The notes: generated by a model not told the origin, from the sequence alone. A stretch of 64,000 nucleotides of DNA from Enterococcus_K sp051713825 (GCF_051713825.1 NZ_JBIOQR010000001.1:1550001-1614000), one strand, 5' to 3'. Counted from the stretch's first letter, positions 26,305 through 36,049 are shown. Translations and numbers: made by a program.

Positions 26305-29300
26305 AAAGAGAACGAATTCAACGAATGAATCAAGAGTTGAAACAGCGAGAGATTATAGAAAAAATCCCCTTGATGAACTTAACATTAAAAAGTGGGGATC
26401 AGCTGATTGAGTATCAGTCCGGCCAATATTTTGGTGAAAAGAATGGTTATTATACGATCATTGGAGAATTAGTGATTCCAGATGACTGGCAACAATCGGA
26501 GCTTAGTTTGGGAATCTATTCCTCTGAAACTGAATGGGATAATGCCACAAATCCACAGTTGACTTTGTTTCTTGATGATGAGTTGATCCAAGCCCTTGAC
26601 GTGAATCATAGAGAGGCGATTTTACCAAAAATGCTCATCGAAAAAAAGAAGCTTGCCTTTCGTTTAGAGGTTTTTAGTGGACGAGAAGAAAAACAGTTCC
26701 CTTTGTTCATCCAACTTCAAAAAATTGATCGCCCCACGCGGAACTGTTATTACGACTTTTTTGTTGCGTTGGAAAGTTGGCGCTCAATCATAGGGGAAAC
26801 GGCGAATGAGTTAATCTATGAAGCCGCTTTGCATCAAGCAGCGCAGTTCCTTGATTTTCGAACCCCGTATTCTGAAGATTATTATGAAGGAATCTCAAAA
26901 GCAAGTAACTATCTGAAAGAGCAGTTGTATGAAAGAGAAGATTTTCAAAGTATCGCAACCGTTTTAGCAGTAGGTCATACGCATATTGATATTGCTTGGT
27001 TATGGACGGTTCAACAAGCAATCGAAAAAGGACAGCGTAGCTTTTCAACGGTCCTAAAGCTGATGGAAGAATATCCTGATTATACGTTTATTCAAAGTCA
27101 GCCACAAATGTATCAATTTATTAAAGAACAATATCCAACCTTGTACGAGGAGATAAAGAAAAAAATTGACGAGAAGCGTTGGGAACCAGAAGGCGCGATG
27201 TGGGTAGAGGCTGACTGTAACCTAACATCAGGCGAGTCTTTAGTCCGACAAATTGTCCATGGAAAACAGTTTATCCAAGAAGAATTTGGTCGAGAAAGCC
27301 AAGTTTTATGGTTACCTGATGTGTTTGGTTATTCAGGAGCATTGCCACAAATCTTAAAAAAAACAAACACGCCGTATTTTATGACGACAAAACTTTCATG
27401 GAATCAGTTCAATCAAATTCCCTTTGATACGTTTTATTGGCAAGGGATTGATGGTAGCGAGGTGCTTACACATTTTATTACAACAGTCAGCGAAGGCTAC
27501 AGTCCAACGCCTTACTATACAACCTACAATGGTTTGTTAGATCCATACTCTGTCAAAGGCAGCTGGACGCGTTATCAACAGAAAAAAATTAATAATGAAG
27601 TCCTGGTAGCTTACGGATATGGCGATGGTGGAGGCGGACCGACAAGAGAGATGTTAGAAGTCGCAACACGTCTCAAAAATGGACTACCAGGAATTCCTAA
27701 AGTTCAGCCCGGTTTTCCAAAAGATTATTTTAATCGTCTGGAAAAAAGATTGGAAACAGAACAGGTACCGCGTTGGCGAGGCGAACTCTATTTTGAGTAT
27801 CATCGAGGAACCTATACGTCGATTGCCAAAAACAAAAAAAATAATCGTGAGGTTGAGACACTTCTTCAATCTGTCGAAAAGTTGTACACACAATATGGAT
27901 TGGCTGATTATCCAAAAGAGCAGTTAGATGTGATGTGGAAAAAAACACTATTAAATCAGTTTCATGATACACTGCCCGGTAGCTCCATCAAAGAAGTCTA
28001 TGATCAAACAGATTTGGAGTATCGTCAGACGCGCGAATTAGCCGAAGAACTGATTCAAGAGTTGTTATGTAATGAAGAAGCTGAAACAAATACTTGGATG
28101 GTTTACAATCCATTAGGAAAAACGCGCAATCTCTTAGTAAAAATCCCATTGGCTTCCAATGAACAACTGACTATCAATGGGCAAGCTGTCTGTCAACAGA
28201 CAACTTCAACAGGCGAGACACTCATTTATCTTCCAGAAGTTCCTGCGATGAGCGCACAACTTGTCACTAAGGTACAACAGATAGACGAGAAGAATAAACA
28301 AGAGCCTATGCAAGAGCTGCTCGAGTATCCAAAAGATAAGTATTTTGAAACAAACTTTTATCAATTGAGATTTAATGAGTCATTTGAAATTGTTTCTTTA
28401 TTAGATAAAAAAAGTCAAAGAGAAATCGTTCCACTAGGTGAAGTTTTGAATCGATTAATGGCTTATGAAGATTTGCCACTGAATTTTGATGCATGGGATA
28501 TCGATATCTATTACCAAGAGAAGAGTTGGCCAGTTGATTCAGTTGACACAATTGAACTGGTTGAGACAGGCGCTATTCGTGAAACGATTAAAGTCACGCG
28601 TAAATTTGAAGCCTCACTGATTGAACAACGGATTCATTTTTATAAAAATAATCCCCGCATCGATTTTGAAACCACTGTCGATTGGCATCAGCAACATGTT
28701 CTATTGAAAGCCCAGTTTCCAATCAACGTCAATACGTTAAAAGCAACATTTGATATTCAGTTTGGAAATGTTGAACGTCCGATTCATACAAATACTTCGT
28801 GGGATCAAGCTAGATTTGAGGTTTGCGGACAGAGATGGGTCGATTTATCGGAAGGAAATTACGGCGTTAGTGTCATGAGCGATAGTAAGTACGGCTTTAA
28901 TGTTGGTTATAAACAAATTGGTATTACGTTGATTAAATCAGCAACGGATCCAAATCCTGAAGCAGATCAAGGTTTACACCAATTCACTTATTCGATTTTA
29001 CCACATTCAGGTAGTTGGAAAGAAGCGCAGACAGTCGAAGAAGCTTTGGATTTAAATACGCCAACCATTGTCCATCATATCGCAGCATCTAAAGAAGCCG
29101 AATTAAGTGAAACCTGGTGTACCTACGATGAGAAAAATATTCTACTCGATACTATGAAACGTTCTGAAAAAGGACAAGAAATCATTATTCGAATGTATGA
29201 ATTTCATAACAATGATACAGTTGCGACCCTATCACTAAACCAAAAGATTCAACGCGTTGTTCTTTGTGATCTATTAGAAAACGAACTACAGGAGCTGTCC

Positions 29301-29369
29301 ATTCATGACGGCCAAGTATCTGTTCATTTTCAGCCCTATGAGATTCAGACAATAAAATTTTTTATATAA
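26298..29369 (+). CDS. alpha-mannosidase, GH38
   Basis: 1023-aa cytoplasmic zinc-dependent alpha-mannosidase. Zinc ligands are in GHTHIDIAWLW (His229, Asp231), and the catalytic nucleophile is Asp341 in WLPDVFGYSGALPQ. The middle helical domain and C-terminal beta domains (Glyco_hydro_38C) are complete. The frame is open from 26193, but the ATG at 26298 with GAGGG upstream is the real start and avoids a 100-bp overlap with GH20. Bacterial GH38 enzymes of streptococci act on alpha-1,3-mannose of N-glycan cores; substrate here is inferred. Confidence 0.93.
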   Translation: MLERERIQRMNQELKQREIIEKIPLMNLTLKSGDQLIEYQSGQYFGEKNGYYTIIGELVIPDDWQQSELSLGIYSSETEWDNATNPQLTLFLDDELIQALDVNHREAILPKMLIEKKKLAFRLEVFSGREEKQFPLFIQLQKIDRPTRNCYYDFFVALESWRSIIGETANELIYEAALHQAAQFLDFRTPYSEDYYEGISKASNYLKEQLYEREDFQSIATVLAVGHTHIDIAWLWTVQQAIEKGQRSFSTVLKLMEEYPDYTFIQSQPQMYQFIKEQYPTLYEEIKKKIDEKRWEPEGAMWVEADCNLTSGESLVRQIVHGKQFIQEEFGRESQVLWLPDVFGYSGALPQILKKTNTPYFMTTKLSWNQFNQIPFDTFYWQGIDGSEVLTHFITTVSEGYSPTPYYTTYNGLLDPYSVKGSWTRYQQKKINNEVLVAYGYGDGGGGPTREMLEVATRLKNGLPGIPKVQPGFPKDYFNRLEKRLETEQVPRWRGELYFEYHRGTYTSIAKNKKNNREVETLLQSVEKLYTQYGLADYPKEQLDVMWKKTLLNQFHDTLPGSSIKEVYDQTDLEYRQTRELAEELIQELLCNEEAETNTWMVYNPLGKTRNLLVKIPLASNEQLTINGQAVCQQTTSTGETLIYLPEVPAMSAQLVTKVQQIDEKNKQEPMQELLEYPKDKYFETNFYQLRFNESFEIVSLLDKKSQREIVPLGEVLNRLMAYEDLPLNFDAWDIDIYYQEKSWPVDSVDTIELVETGAIRETIKVTRKFEASLIEQRIHFYKNNPRIDFETTVDWHQQHVLLKAQFPINVNTLKATFDIQFGNVERPIHTNTSWDQARFEVCGQRWVDLSEGNYGVSVMSDSKYGFNVGYKQIGITLIKSATDPNPEADQGLHQFTYSILPHSGSWKEAQTVEEALDLNTPTIVHHIAASKEAELSETWCTYDEKNILLDTMKRSEKGQEIIIRMYEFHNNDTVATLSLNQKIQRVVLCDLLENELQELSIHDGQVSVHFQPYEIQTIKFFI

Positions 29370-29387
29370 CGAGGAGTGAGTAGAAAT

Positions 29388-31625
29388 ATGAATGTCGAAC
29401 AATTGCTTCAGCAAATGACACTCAAAGAAAAGGTTGGGCAACTAAATCAGCGACTTTATGGTTGGGAAGTCTACGAAAAAAAAGAGGGGAAAATTCACTT
29501 AACTGAAAAGTTTAAACAAGAGGTCAGCCGATGGGGATCGATTGGCTGTATCTACGGCATCTTTCGTTCAGATCCTTGGTCAGGTAAAAATAGGCAAACA
29601 GGATTATCTGTTAAAGAAGCAATAGAGGTCAGCCGTCTTGTTCAAGCTTATCTGAATGAGAATACACGCCTAAAGATTCCCACTTTTCTTTCAGAAGAAT
29701 GTCCACATGGGCATCAAGCCTTGGATTCTTTAACCACGCCTGCCAATTATTCAGTTGGCATGAGTTGGAATCCAACACTTTATCAACGTGTACAAGAAAT
29801 CGTCGCTCGAGAAATTAGAGCAAAAGGTGCCCACCTTGGTTTAATCTCTTCGTTAGATGTTTCAAGAGATCCACGCTGGGGACGAACAGAGGAGTGTTTT
29901 AGTGAAGATCCATTTCTCACTAGTCAATATACAGCAGCGGCTTTACACGGTTTACAAAATACCACAGATAAACAAATTGATAAAAATCATGTATTAGCTG
30001 TATTGAAACATTTCGCAGCTCAGGGTTCTGGGATGGGCGGGCATAATTCGGGGCCTGTAGCAATTGGTCAACGAGAGTTCCGCGAAATTCACTTGCCACC
30101 TATGATTACCGGCATAAAACATGGCGCACAGATGACCATGGCCGCCTATAATGATATTGATGGCCTTCTTTGTCACGGGAATAAGTACTTATTAACTGAC
30201 CTTTTAAGAGAAGAACTTGGGTTTACTGGTGCGGTAATGGCAGACGGCTGTGCCTTAGATCGTTTAGTTGAAGTCTCTGAAGACCCAGTAGAAGCGGCCA
30301 TTTGGGGGATTACGAGTGGCGTCGACTTAAGTCTTTGGGATGAAGTTTACCCTTATTTAGAGGAAGCAGTAACAAGCGGCCGCCTCGCTGAATCGGTTCT
30401 TGATCAAGCCGTTTTGAGAATTCTTAGCTTAAAGAATAAAATGGGCTTATTTGAAAATGCCACACCGGCTGTCACCGATTTTTCTGCATCTGAAAAAAAG
30501 CAAGCCTCAGTAGCTTTAGCAAAGGAAGCCATCGTTTTACTAAAAAATGAGAACAAACAATTACCTTTAGACAAAGAATCTCTAACCAAACTGGCTGTTA
30601 TCGGTCCCAATGCCAATCAGCTTTATAACCAATTAGGCGATTATACTCCGTTTAAAAATGAAGAGGATTGTTTCACTATTCTAAAAGGAATTCAAGAAAA
30701 ATGCCAAGCTTTAGAAATCACAGTTGGTTATGAAAAAGGATCAGAAATCGCTACTGCAATAGAAGGTGGAATTGAAGCTGCAATCTCTGTAGGAAAAAAA
30801 GCAGACAAAATTATCGTTGTTTTGGGTGGCTCAAGCGCTCGTGATTTTACAACGGCTTTTGATTCAAATGGTGCTGCAATTTCTGGCTCTACTGAGATGA
30901 CTAGTGGCGAGAATATTGACGTCGCAGATTTACGAATCCCAGAAGCTCAGGTAAAGCTAGTCAAAAAATTAAGTAAATTAGGCAAACCCATGGTCGGGTT
31001 ATTGATTCAAGGACGTCCGCATATTTTGACCGATATTGAACCCTATTTTGATAGCTTATTGGTTGTCGGCTATCCCGGAGAACATGGAGGACAAGCTGTG
31101 GCTTCGATTCTTTTTGATGAATCTCCTTCAGGTAAACTAGCTATGTCTATTCCTAAAGATAATGGACAGTTGCCTGCTTATTATAATTACCGCGAAGTCG
31201 CCTTTAAAAAAGATTATGTCGACTGTTCAGGGAGTCCACAGTTTCCATTTGGTTATGGATTGTCTTATAGCACGTTTGAAGTAACTAATCTAGCTATAAC
31301 TGTTGAAGAGGTACAAACGACAACTAGTGGAAACAAACAGGTACTTATTTCAGGTATATTAAAAAACACTGGAGATTATCCAGGTGCTGAAGTCATCCAA
31401 GTTTACCTGAAAAGTCACCAAAAGCGGGTCGTTACTCGAGTAAAGGAACTGAGAGGGTTCAAAAAAATCTACCTCGAACCAAACGAAAGTCAATCCTTTA
31501 CAATTAAACTAACCGCCTCCGAGTTAGTCGAATTAGATGAACAGTTAATCTATCAAACAATTGATGAGTGTACCTTGTTTGTTGAAGCCACAGGGACAAA
31601 ATTTGAACAAAGACTGACACTATGA
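29388..31625 (+). CDS. beta-glycosidase, GH3 (beta-glucosidase/hexosaminidase-like)
   Basis: 745 aa, cytoplasmic. GH3 N-terminal barrel with VSRDPRWGRTEECFSEDP and nucleophile Asp286 in VMADGCALDRL. The alpha/beta sandwich domain (LAVIGPNANQLYNQLGDY) and a C-terminal fibronectin-III-like domain after FGYGLSYSTFEV follow. The domain order is that of beta-glucosidases and beta-xylosidases rather than NagZ. The ATG at 29388 is preferred over the GTG at 29376, which lies inside the GAGGAGTGAG ribosome site. Substrate unknown. Last gene of the operon. Confidence 0.9.
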   Translation: MNVEQLLQQMTLKEKVGQLNQRLYGWEVYEKKEGKIHLTEKFKQEVSRWGSIGCIYGIFRSDPWSGKNRQTGLSVKEAIEVSRLVQAYLNENTRLKIPTFLSEECPHGHQALDSLTTPANYSVGMSWNPTLYQRVQEIVAREIRAKGAHLGLISSLDVSRDPRWGRTEECFSEDPFLTSQYTAAALHGLQNTTDKQIDKNHVLAVLKHFAAQGSGMGGHNSGPVAIGQREFREIHLPPMITGIKHGAQMTMAAYNDIDGLLCHGNKYLLTDLLREELGFTGAVMADGCALDRLVEVSEDPVEAAIWGITSGVDLSLWDEVYPYLEEAVTSGRLAESVLDQAVLRILSLKNKMGLFENATPAVTDFSASEKKQASVALAKEAIVLLKNENKQLPLDKESLTKLAVIGPNANQLYNQLGDYTPFKNEEDCFTILKGIQEKCQALEITVGYEKGSEIATAIEGGIEAAISVGKKADKIIVVLGGSSARDFTTAFDSNGAAISGSTEMTSGENIDVADLRIPEAQVKLVKKLSKLGKPMVGLLIQGRPHILTDIEPYFDSLLVVGYPGEHGGQAVASILFDESPSGKLAMSIPKDNGQLPAYYNYREVAFKKDYVDCSGSPQFPFGYGLSYSTFEVTNLAITVEEVQTTTSGNKQVLISGILKNTGDYPGAEVIQVYLKSHQKRVVTRVKELRGFKKIYLEPNESQSFTIKLTASELVELDEQLIYQTIDECTLFVEATGTKFEQRLTL

Positions 31626-31636
31626 ATCATTGAGAG

Positions 31637-31686
31637 AAGGTTTAGGGAATTTGTTATTTTAATGAATTTTCTAGGCCTTTTTTTTG
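31637..31686 (+). terminator. intrinsic terminator of the glycan operon
   Basis: AAGGTTTAGGGAATT (31637-31651) pairs with AATTTTCTAGGCCTT (31665-31679), followed by eight T. Confidence 0.75.
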
Positions 31687-31812
31687 CGATTAGATTACTT
31701 GGAACCCAAGGATCTATCCGTTCTTGAATAAGAGAGAAACTATACTTATGCGAGGTAGCGAGGAGTCTTCAAAGTATCTGTTCTTTTCATTATTTCGCAT
31801 TAATTTTATAAA

Positions 31813-31859
31813 AAAACGTGCGTTTCAAATAGTCAAAAAATTAAATAACTGTTATAATT
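31813..31859 (+). promoter_or_regulatory. extended -10 promoter with upstream palindrome
   Basis: TGTTATAAT (TATAAT at 31854-31859) lies about 40 bp upstream of the GW-repeat protein. A palindrome AAACGTGCGTTT lies just before the -35 area and may be an operator. Confidence 0.5.
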
Positions 31860-31899
31860 ATAAACGCTAGGGTATTTATTCTAATATAGGAGGGTTTAA

Positions 31900-34248
31900 A
31901 TGAAAAAGTTTACAAAAATTGGCCTTGTCTTAGCTTTATTATCTAGCTCGTTCTCGCCAATTGTTACGCAAGCTATCGAGCAATCAACGCATACATATGA
32001 ATCAGCTAATTTGACACAAAATCTAGAAGATGAGTCATCTATTGCTGACCAAGAAGCGAATCAAGAGCCAGCAGAATCAGTAGAATCACAAGAAACGACT
32101 GATTTACCAACGGAGGCAACAACTGAAACCGAAGTACCAACTGAAGAGACAACAGTTGAATCATCTACCGAAACAACAGAAAGTAGTACCCAACCTGGGG
32201 CAACCACTAACAATGATCTGCAAAAAACACATGAAACAACAGAGGGTATTGAGAAAAACTCTGCACAGTTGGGCGATGAAGGAACACCGATTAAAGCCGA
32301 TAGTTATGTCACGGTTACTGAGAAAAACTTTGAACTGTGGAAAGATTTCGGTTGGACGCCTGTTGAAAAGAAAGAACAATACTTTCAAAAAACATTTCAT
32401 GTAAAAGAATATTTTGTGCATAAAAATGGCAAAAAATATTTTGCTCTTTACAATAATAAAGATATTTTTATTGGGTATATCGAAGAAAGCCACGTAACTT
32501 TAGGTAAAAACTTGGGTGGTGCTCCGGTTAAAGAAGAAAAATATGTGACTGTGACGAACGGAAGCCATGTCGTTTGGTCGAGCTTGCTCTATGATGCAAG
32601 AAAAGGGCAGTCTAGTTCGTTATTAAATAAAACTTATTTAGCAAAAGAGTCTTATACACATTTTGATGGATATAAATATTATTCCTTATACGATAAAAAA
32701 GGGAACTGGTACGGGTATCTGAACACTGTAGCAGTTACAGAAGGTAAAGGGATTTACGGAGCACCTATCAAAACGAATGAATATGTGACTGTGACAAATG
32801 GAAGTCATGTTGTTTGGTCTAGTTTGCTTTATGATGCCAGAAAAGGACGGTCTAGTTCGTTATTGAATAAAACCTACCTAGCCAAAGAGTTCTATACGCA
32901 TTTTGATGGTATCAAATATTACTCTTTATATGATAAAAAGGGGAACTGGTATGGTTACTTAAATAGTGTGGCGGTCACAAAAGGAACGGGTGCTTATGGC
33001 GCGTTGATTAAAACCAATGAATATGTCACGGTAACCAATGGGAGTCATGTCGTTTGGAATCAACTTTATGGATCGAAAAAAGGCAATTCCAAGGCATTAC
33101 TCAATAAAACATATTTGGCAAAAGGCTATTACACGCATTATGATGGTATCAAATATTATTCTCTATTTGATAAAAAGGGCAAATGGTATGGTTACCTGAA
33201 TAGTGTAGCGGTCACAAAAGGAACGGGTGCTTATGGCGCGTTAATTAAAACCAATGAATACGTCACGGTAACCAATGGGAGTCACGTCGTTTGGAGCCAA
33301 CTTTATGGGACAAAAAAAGGCAAATCTAGTGCTTTACAAAATAAGACTTATCTAGCAAAAGGGTACTACACGCATTACGATGGCATAAAATACTATTCTC
33401 TATTTGATAAAAAAGGTAAATGGTACGGCTATCTAAATAGTGTTGCCGTAAAAAAAGGCAATGGTCAGGCTGGAGCATTAATCCCAACATCAAAATATGT
33501 CACTGTAACAAATCCAAATCATGTTGTTTGGAACAGTTTTTACAGCTCGAAAAAGGGCATGTCTAAAGCCCTACTAAATAAAAATTATCAAGTTAAGGGA
33601 TACTACGCGCATTATGATGGCTATACTTACTATTCATTATATGATCAAAGTGGTCGCTGGGCAGGTTATCTAAATAAAGCAGCTGTTCGTGACAAAAAAA
33701 CGGCGGCTTCTTACATGGGAACCTCCCGAGCGAAGATAGTCAATGAACTAAGTCAACATCAAAATGACCGGTTTTATTTAGGAACACCTTATAAAGGGTT
33801 AGGCGCAAGCGGCTATTCTAATGCGGAACGTTTTATGGTTCCAAGAGGTGCACCAAATAAATATGGCGTGGGTATGAACTGTACAGGATTTGTTGCTTAT
33901 GTTGTGAAGAAAAGTGGGGCAAATATGAAGAGTATCACGAATGTGGCTAATGCTTATGGTGGAATAGCCAATGCATATAACTGGCGAGATGCTCTCACTA
34001 AAAATACGATGCATTATTCGTTCAACTCTGTTAGTGATCTTTTGAAGAGTGGAAAAGCAAAAAAAGGCGACATCATTTACTTTGAGGCAGACTTCAGAAA
34101 GCCGAATCCTGATTGTCATATTGCTTTCTTCTGGGGAAATACACCTTCAGAAAACAAAACATGGCATCAAGTTGGGCGTGGAAACATCATTTCAAATATT
34201 TTCTCAGGTACACCTTATTCAAAAGTTTATTTAATTCCTTTAGACTAG
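31900..34248 (+). CDS. secreted cell-wall protein with six GW/SH3-like repeats and NlpC/P60-like domain
   Basis: 782 aa. Signal peptide (residues 1-25, LVLALLSSSFSPIVTQA), then a Thr/Glu/Ser-rich linker to about 125. Six GW-type SH3 modules start near residues 131, 210, 290, 370, 449 and 528, with a period of 79-80 aa; each has a YVTVTxxxxxxW start and a WYGYLN-like end. The C-terminal 170 residues look like a papain-fold NlpC/P60 hydrolase, with Cys661 in NCTGFVAYVV and His740 in DCHIAFFWG. There is no LPXTG signal; GW modules usually hold proteins to lipoteichoic acid. Probable peptidoglycan hydrolase or autolysin. Repeats 2-5 are nearly identical in parts, a sign of recent duplication. Confidence 0.85.
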   Translation: MKKFTKIGLVLALLSSSFSPIVTQAIEQSTHTYESANLTQNLEDESSIADQEANQEPAESVESQETTDLPTEATTETEVPTEETTVESSTETTESSTQPGATTNNDLQKTHETTEGIEKNSAQLGDEGTPIKADSYVTVTEKNFELWKDFGWTPVEKKEQYFQKTFHVKEYFVHKNGKKYFALYNNKDIFIGYIEESHVTLGKNLGGAPVKEEKYVTVTNGSHVVWSSLLYDARKGQSSSLLNKTYLAKESYTHFDGYKYYSLYDKKGNWYGYLNTVAVTEGKGIYGAPIKTNEYVTVTNGSHVVWSSLLYDARKGRSSSLLNKTYLAKEFYTHFDGIKYYSLYDKKGNWYGYLNSVAVTKGTGAYGALIKTNEYVTVTNGSHVVWNQLYGSKKGNSKALLNKTYLAKGYYTHYDGIKYYSLFDKKGKWYGYLNSVAVTKGTGAYGALIKTNEYVTVTNGSHVVWSQLYGTKKGKSSALQNKTYLAKGYYTHYDGIKYYSLFDKKGKWYGYLNSVAVKKGNGQAGALIPTSKYVTVTNPNHVVWNSFYSSKKGMSKALLNKNYQVKGYYAHYDGYTYYSLYDQSGRWAGYLNKAAVRDKKTAASYMGTSRAKIVNELSQHQNDRFYLGTPYKGLGASGYSNAERFMVPRGAPNKYGVGMNCTGFVAYVVKKSGANMKSITNVANAYGGIANAYNWRDALTKNTMHYSFNSVSDLLKSGKAKKGDIIYFEADFRKPNPDCHIAFFWGNTPSENKTWHQVGRGNIISNIFSGTPYSKVYLIPLD

Positions 34249-34258
34249 AAGAAAAGAT

Positions 34259-34306
34259 GGTGGACATCAGGTGAGGTACAAAATCACTAGGTGTCCGCTT
34301 TTTTAT
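34259..34306 (+). terminator. intrinsic terminator after the GW-repeat gene
   Basis: GGTGGACATC pairs with GGTGTCCGC across a 20-base loop, followed by TTTTTTATTTT. Confidence 0.75.
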
Positions 34307-34754
34307 TTTCGCGAGTTCTTTCTATAGAACTAACACCTTTTGACTACTTGAAGGGCTTTCAAAGTACATATTATTCCTAAAATGTAGAACTAGCTTTGCA
34401 GATAAAAATTTACTATTATATATCTATCATCAATTATTCAAGCTTCGTTATTAACAGGAATTGATTATTTTTTCAATTTATCGAAACGTCTGAAAAAAAT
34501 TTATCTAGACGAGAAGTTACAAAGGAGAGACTTGGCACATGGAATGATATTTCTGAGAGATAATAGGTCTTTAGACCCCATCGTGTCATTTTAGATGACT
34601 TCTTGTTCAACTCTCACCACGAATAACGCTAGAAAATTGCCAATTAGAGCCTTATGAAGCATTCGTAGTGAAAGTTTCCTAAATTAAGATAAAAATGGCA
34701 CATTCTCTTTTTGAATGTGTTATTTTTATTATAGGAAGAAGGGAGTTAAGTGGT
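34307..34754. other. gene-free AT-rich stretch with a leader hairpin
   Basis: No convincing ORF. Near its end CACATTC (34699-34705) pairs with GAATGTG (34713-34719), followed by TTATTTTTATT, just before the start of the next gene; this could be an attenuator or a terminator. A ribosome-site-like AAAGGAGAG at about 34521 is followed only by a 20-codon frame. Otherwise I see nothing. Confidence 0.4.
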
Positions 34755-35408
34755 ATGGAAATTCTAATTATCATTGAAGAAGAAAAACTTGCACGTAGTA
34801 GCTTTTTATATAGTAAACTTGATCAAACCAAAACATTGGTTCAATTTTCACCAGAATTCTCACTAGCTGATGAAACGTTAGGAGCAATCTACGAAAAAGA
34901 GGGACTTATAGGGATACGACAGCTGTTCGAACAGAAATTTAGTTGGCATTTGGACGGTTATGTACGAATCAAACTGGACGACTTACTTTATGCGGTTGAA
35001 AAAATTATGCCTGAAGGGCTTCAATTTGAGGGAACCGTGTTACCAGTCAGTGAATTAAAACAGAGACTGTCGTATCAAATTGATGAGGAAGGAAATTTTT
35101 CTGTCTTCCAGCAGCAACGAGCGCTTTTAAAATCAATCGTTAAGACGATAGGGAAAAAGCAGAATATATTTAAACTGCCACATTATTTGACTATTTTGTC
35201 TAAGGTTAGTGAAACCAATCTAAACAATGGTCAGTTTCTTGCGCTTTTGAAAAATTTTGCGAGTTTACAGGATGTACGGTCAACGAAAGTTATTATTCCG
35301 CTAGCGAACACCTATGAAGTTCAAGTGAAGGAAAATCAACGAGTTGTAAAAATGATCGATTGTAAGAGTAATATAGATTTCCTTCAAAAGCTCACAAAAG
35401 ATTCATAA
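34755..35408 (+). CDS. LytR-CpsA-Psr-like domain protein (soluble, tentative)
   Basis: 217 aa. The order EKEGLIGIRQLFEQKF...DGYVRIKLDDLLYAVEKI resembles the core of LCP phosphotransferases that attach wall polymers. But there is no N-terminal membrane helix, the protein is shorter than usual, and the arginine-rich active-site motifs are not evident. The ATG at 34755 (GGGAG upstream) is preferred over the upstream start at 34695. It may be a divergent or inactive LCP relative with a regulatory role. It lies 49 bp before the zinc-ribbon membrane protein. Confidence 0.45.
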   Translation: MEILIIIEEEKLARSSFLYSKLDQTKTLVQFSPEFSLADETLGAIYEKEGLIGIRQLFEQKFSWHLDGYVRIKLDDLLYAVEKIMPEGLQFEGTVLPVSELKQRLSYQIDEEGNFSVFQQQRALLKSIVKTIGKKQNIFKLPHYLTILSKVSETNLNNGQFLALLKNFASLQDVRSTKVIIPLANTYEVQVKENQRVVKMIDCKSNIDFLQKLTKDS

Positions 35409-35457
35409 ATTCTTGTTAAACTGTAAAAAATGTATAGAGATAAAGGATTGTGAGAGT

Positions 35458-35889
35458 ATGAAAACAATATGGCTTCAACGACTAATAAAATGGACCACCT
35501 CTTATCAAAAATTCATGCGTGGTCGCTATGGACAATTCGATTCCTTAAACAAAACTTTACTTGTTATTACTTTACTTGGATTGCTTCTAAATCCGTGGCT
35601 TCCATTTCAACTGGGAAGAATTCTTTCAATCATCATGCTCGTTCTAGTATATGGCCGATTTTTCTCTAAAAAAATCTATCCTAGAAGTAATGAAAATCAA
35701 GCCTATCTTCGAAAAGTAGCGAAAATCAAAGGCTTCTTTTCCAAACAAAAGCAGACGGTCTCTGATAAACGGACCTATACGATTTTCAGCTGCCCTAATT
35801 GTCAACAAAAGCTTCGTGCACCTAAAGGGAAAGGCCTAATTCGAGTGACTTGTTCCAAGTGTCACCAAAGCTTTGAGAAAAAGGTTTAG
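35458..35889 (+). CDS. small membrane protein with C-terminal zinc ribbon
   Basis: 143 aa. Two adjacent hydrophobic segments (LLVITLLGLLLNPWLPF and ILSIIMLVLVYGRF, about residues 35-75) are followed by a basic linker. A C-terminal CPNC...CSKC zinc ribbon (last 35 residues, FSCPNCQQKLRAPKGKG) ends the protein. The family is widespread in Lactobacillales and of unknown function. The ATG at 35458 is chosen because the upstream frame adds a cysteine-containing stretch with no ribosome site. Confidence 0.7.
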   Translation: MKTIWLQRLIKWTTSYQKFMRGRYGQFDSLNKTLLVITLLGLLLNPWLPFQLGRILSIIMLVLVYGRFFSKKIYPRSNENQAYLRKVAKIKGFFSKQKQTVSDKRTYTIFSCPNCQQKLRAPKGKGLIRVTCSKCHQSFEKKV

Positions 35890-36016
35890 TTCAGGTAAGT
35901 GATGATTGGACTTTGTGAGAGAGAGGAAAACTAACCTCATTTCAAGAGCAATCTAAGTGACCAAAGCAGAAGGGATGTTCTATAACACGAACAATAAAAA
36001 ATGAATCAATCATTAT

Positions 36017-36048
36017 GTTCACTTTTCTTAGGAGAGTGAACTTTTTTT
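36017..36048 (+). terminator. terminator before the ACT-domain gene
   Basis: GTTCACT (36017-36023) pairs with AGTGAAC (36035-36041), followed by seven T. An extended -10 promoter begins immediately after it. Confidence 0.75.
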
Positions 36049-36049
36049 A

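Noticed and set aside
34521..34590. Small frame after AAAGGAGAG in the gap before the LCP-like gene
   Set aside because: Only about 20 codons from a TTG that is too close to the site, with no recognisable peptide.
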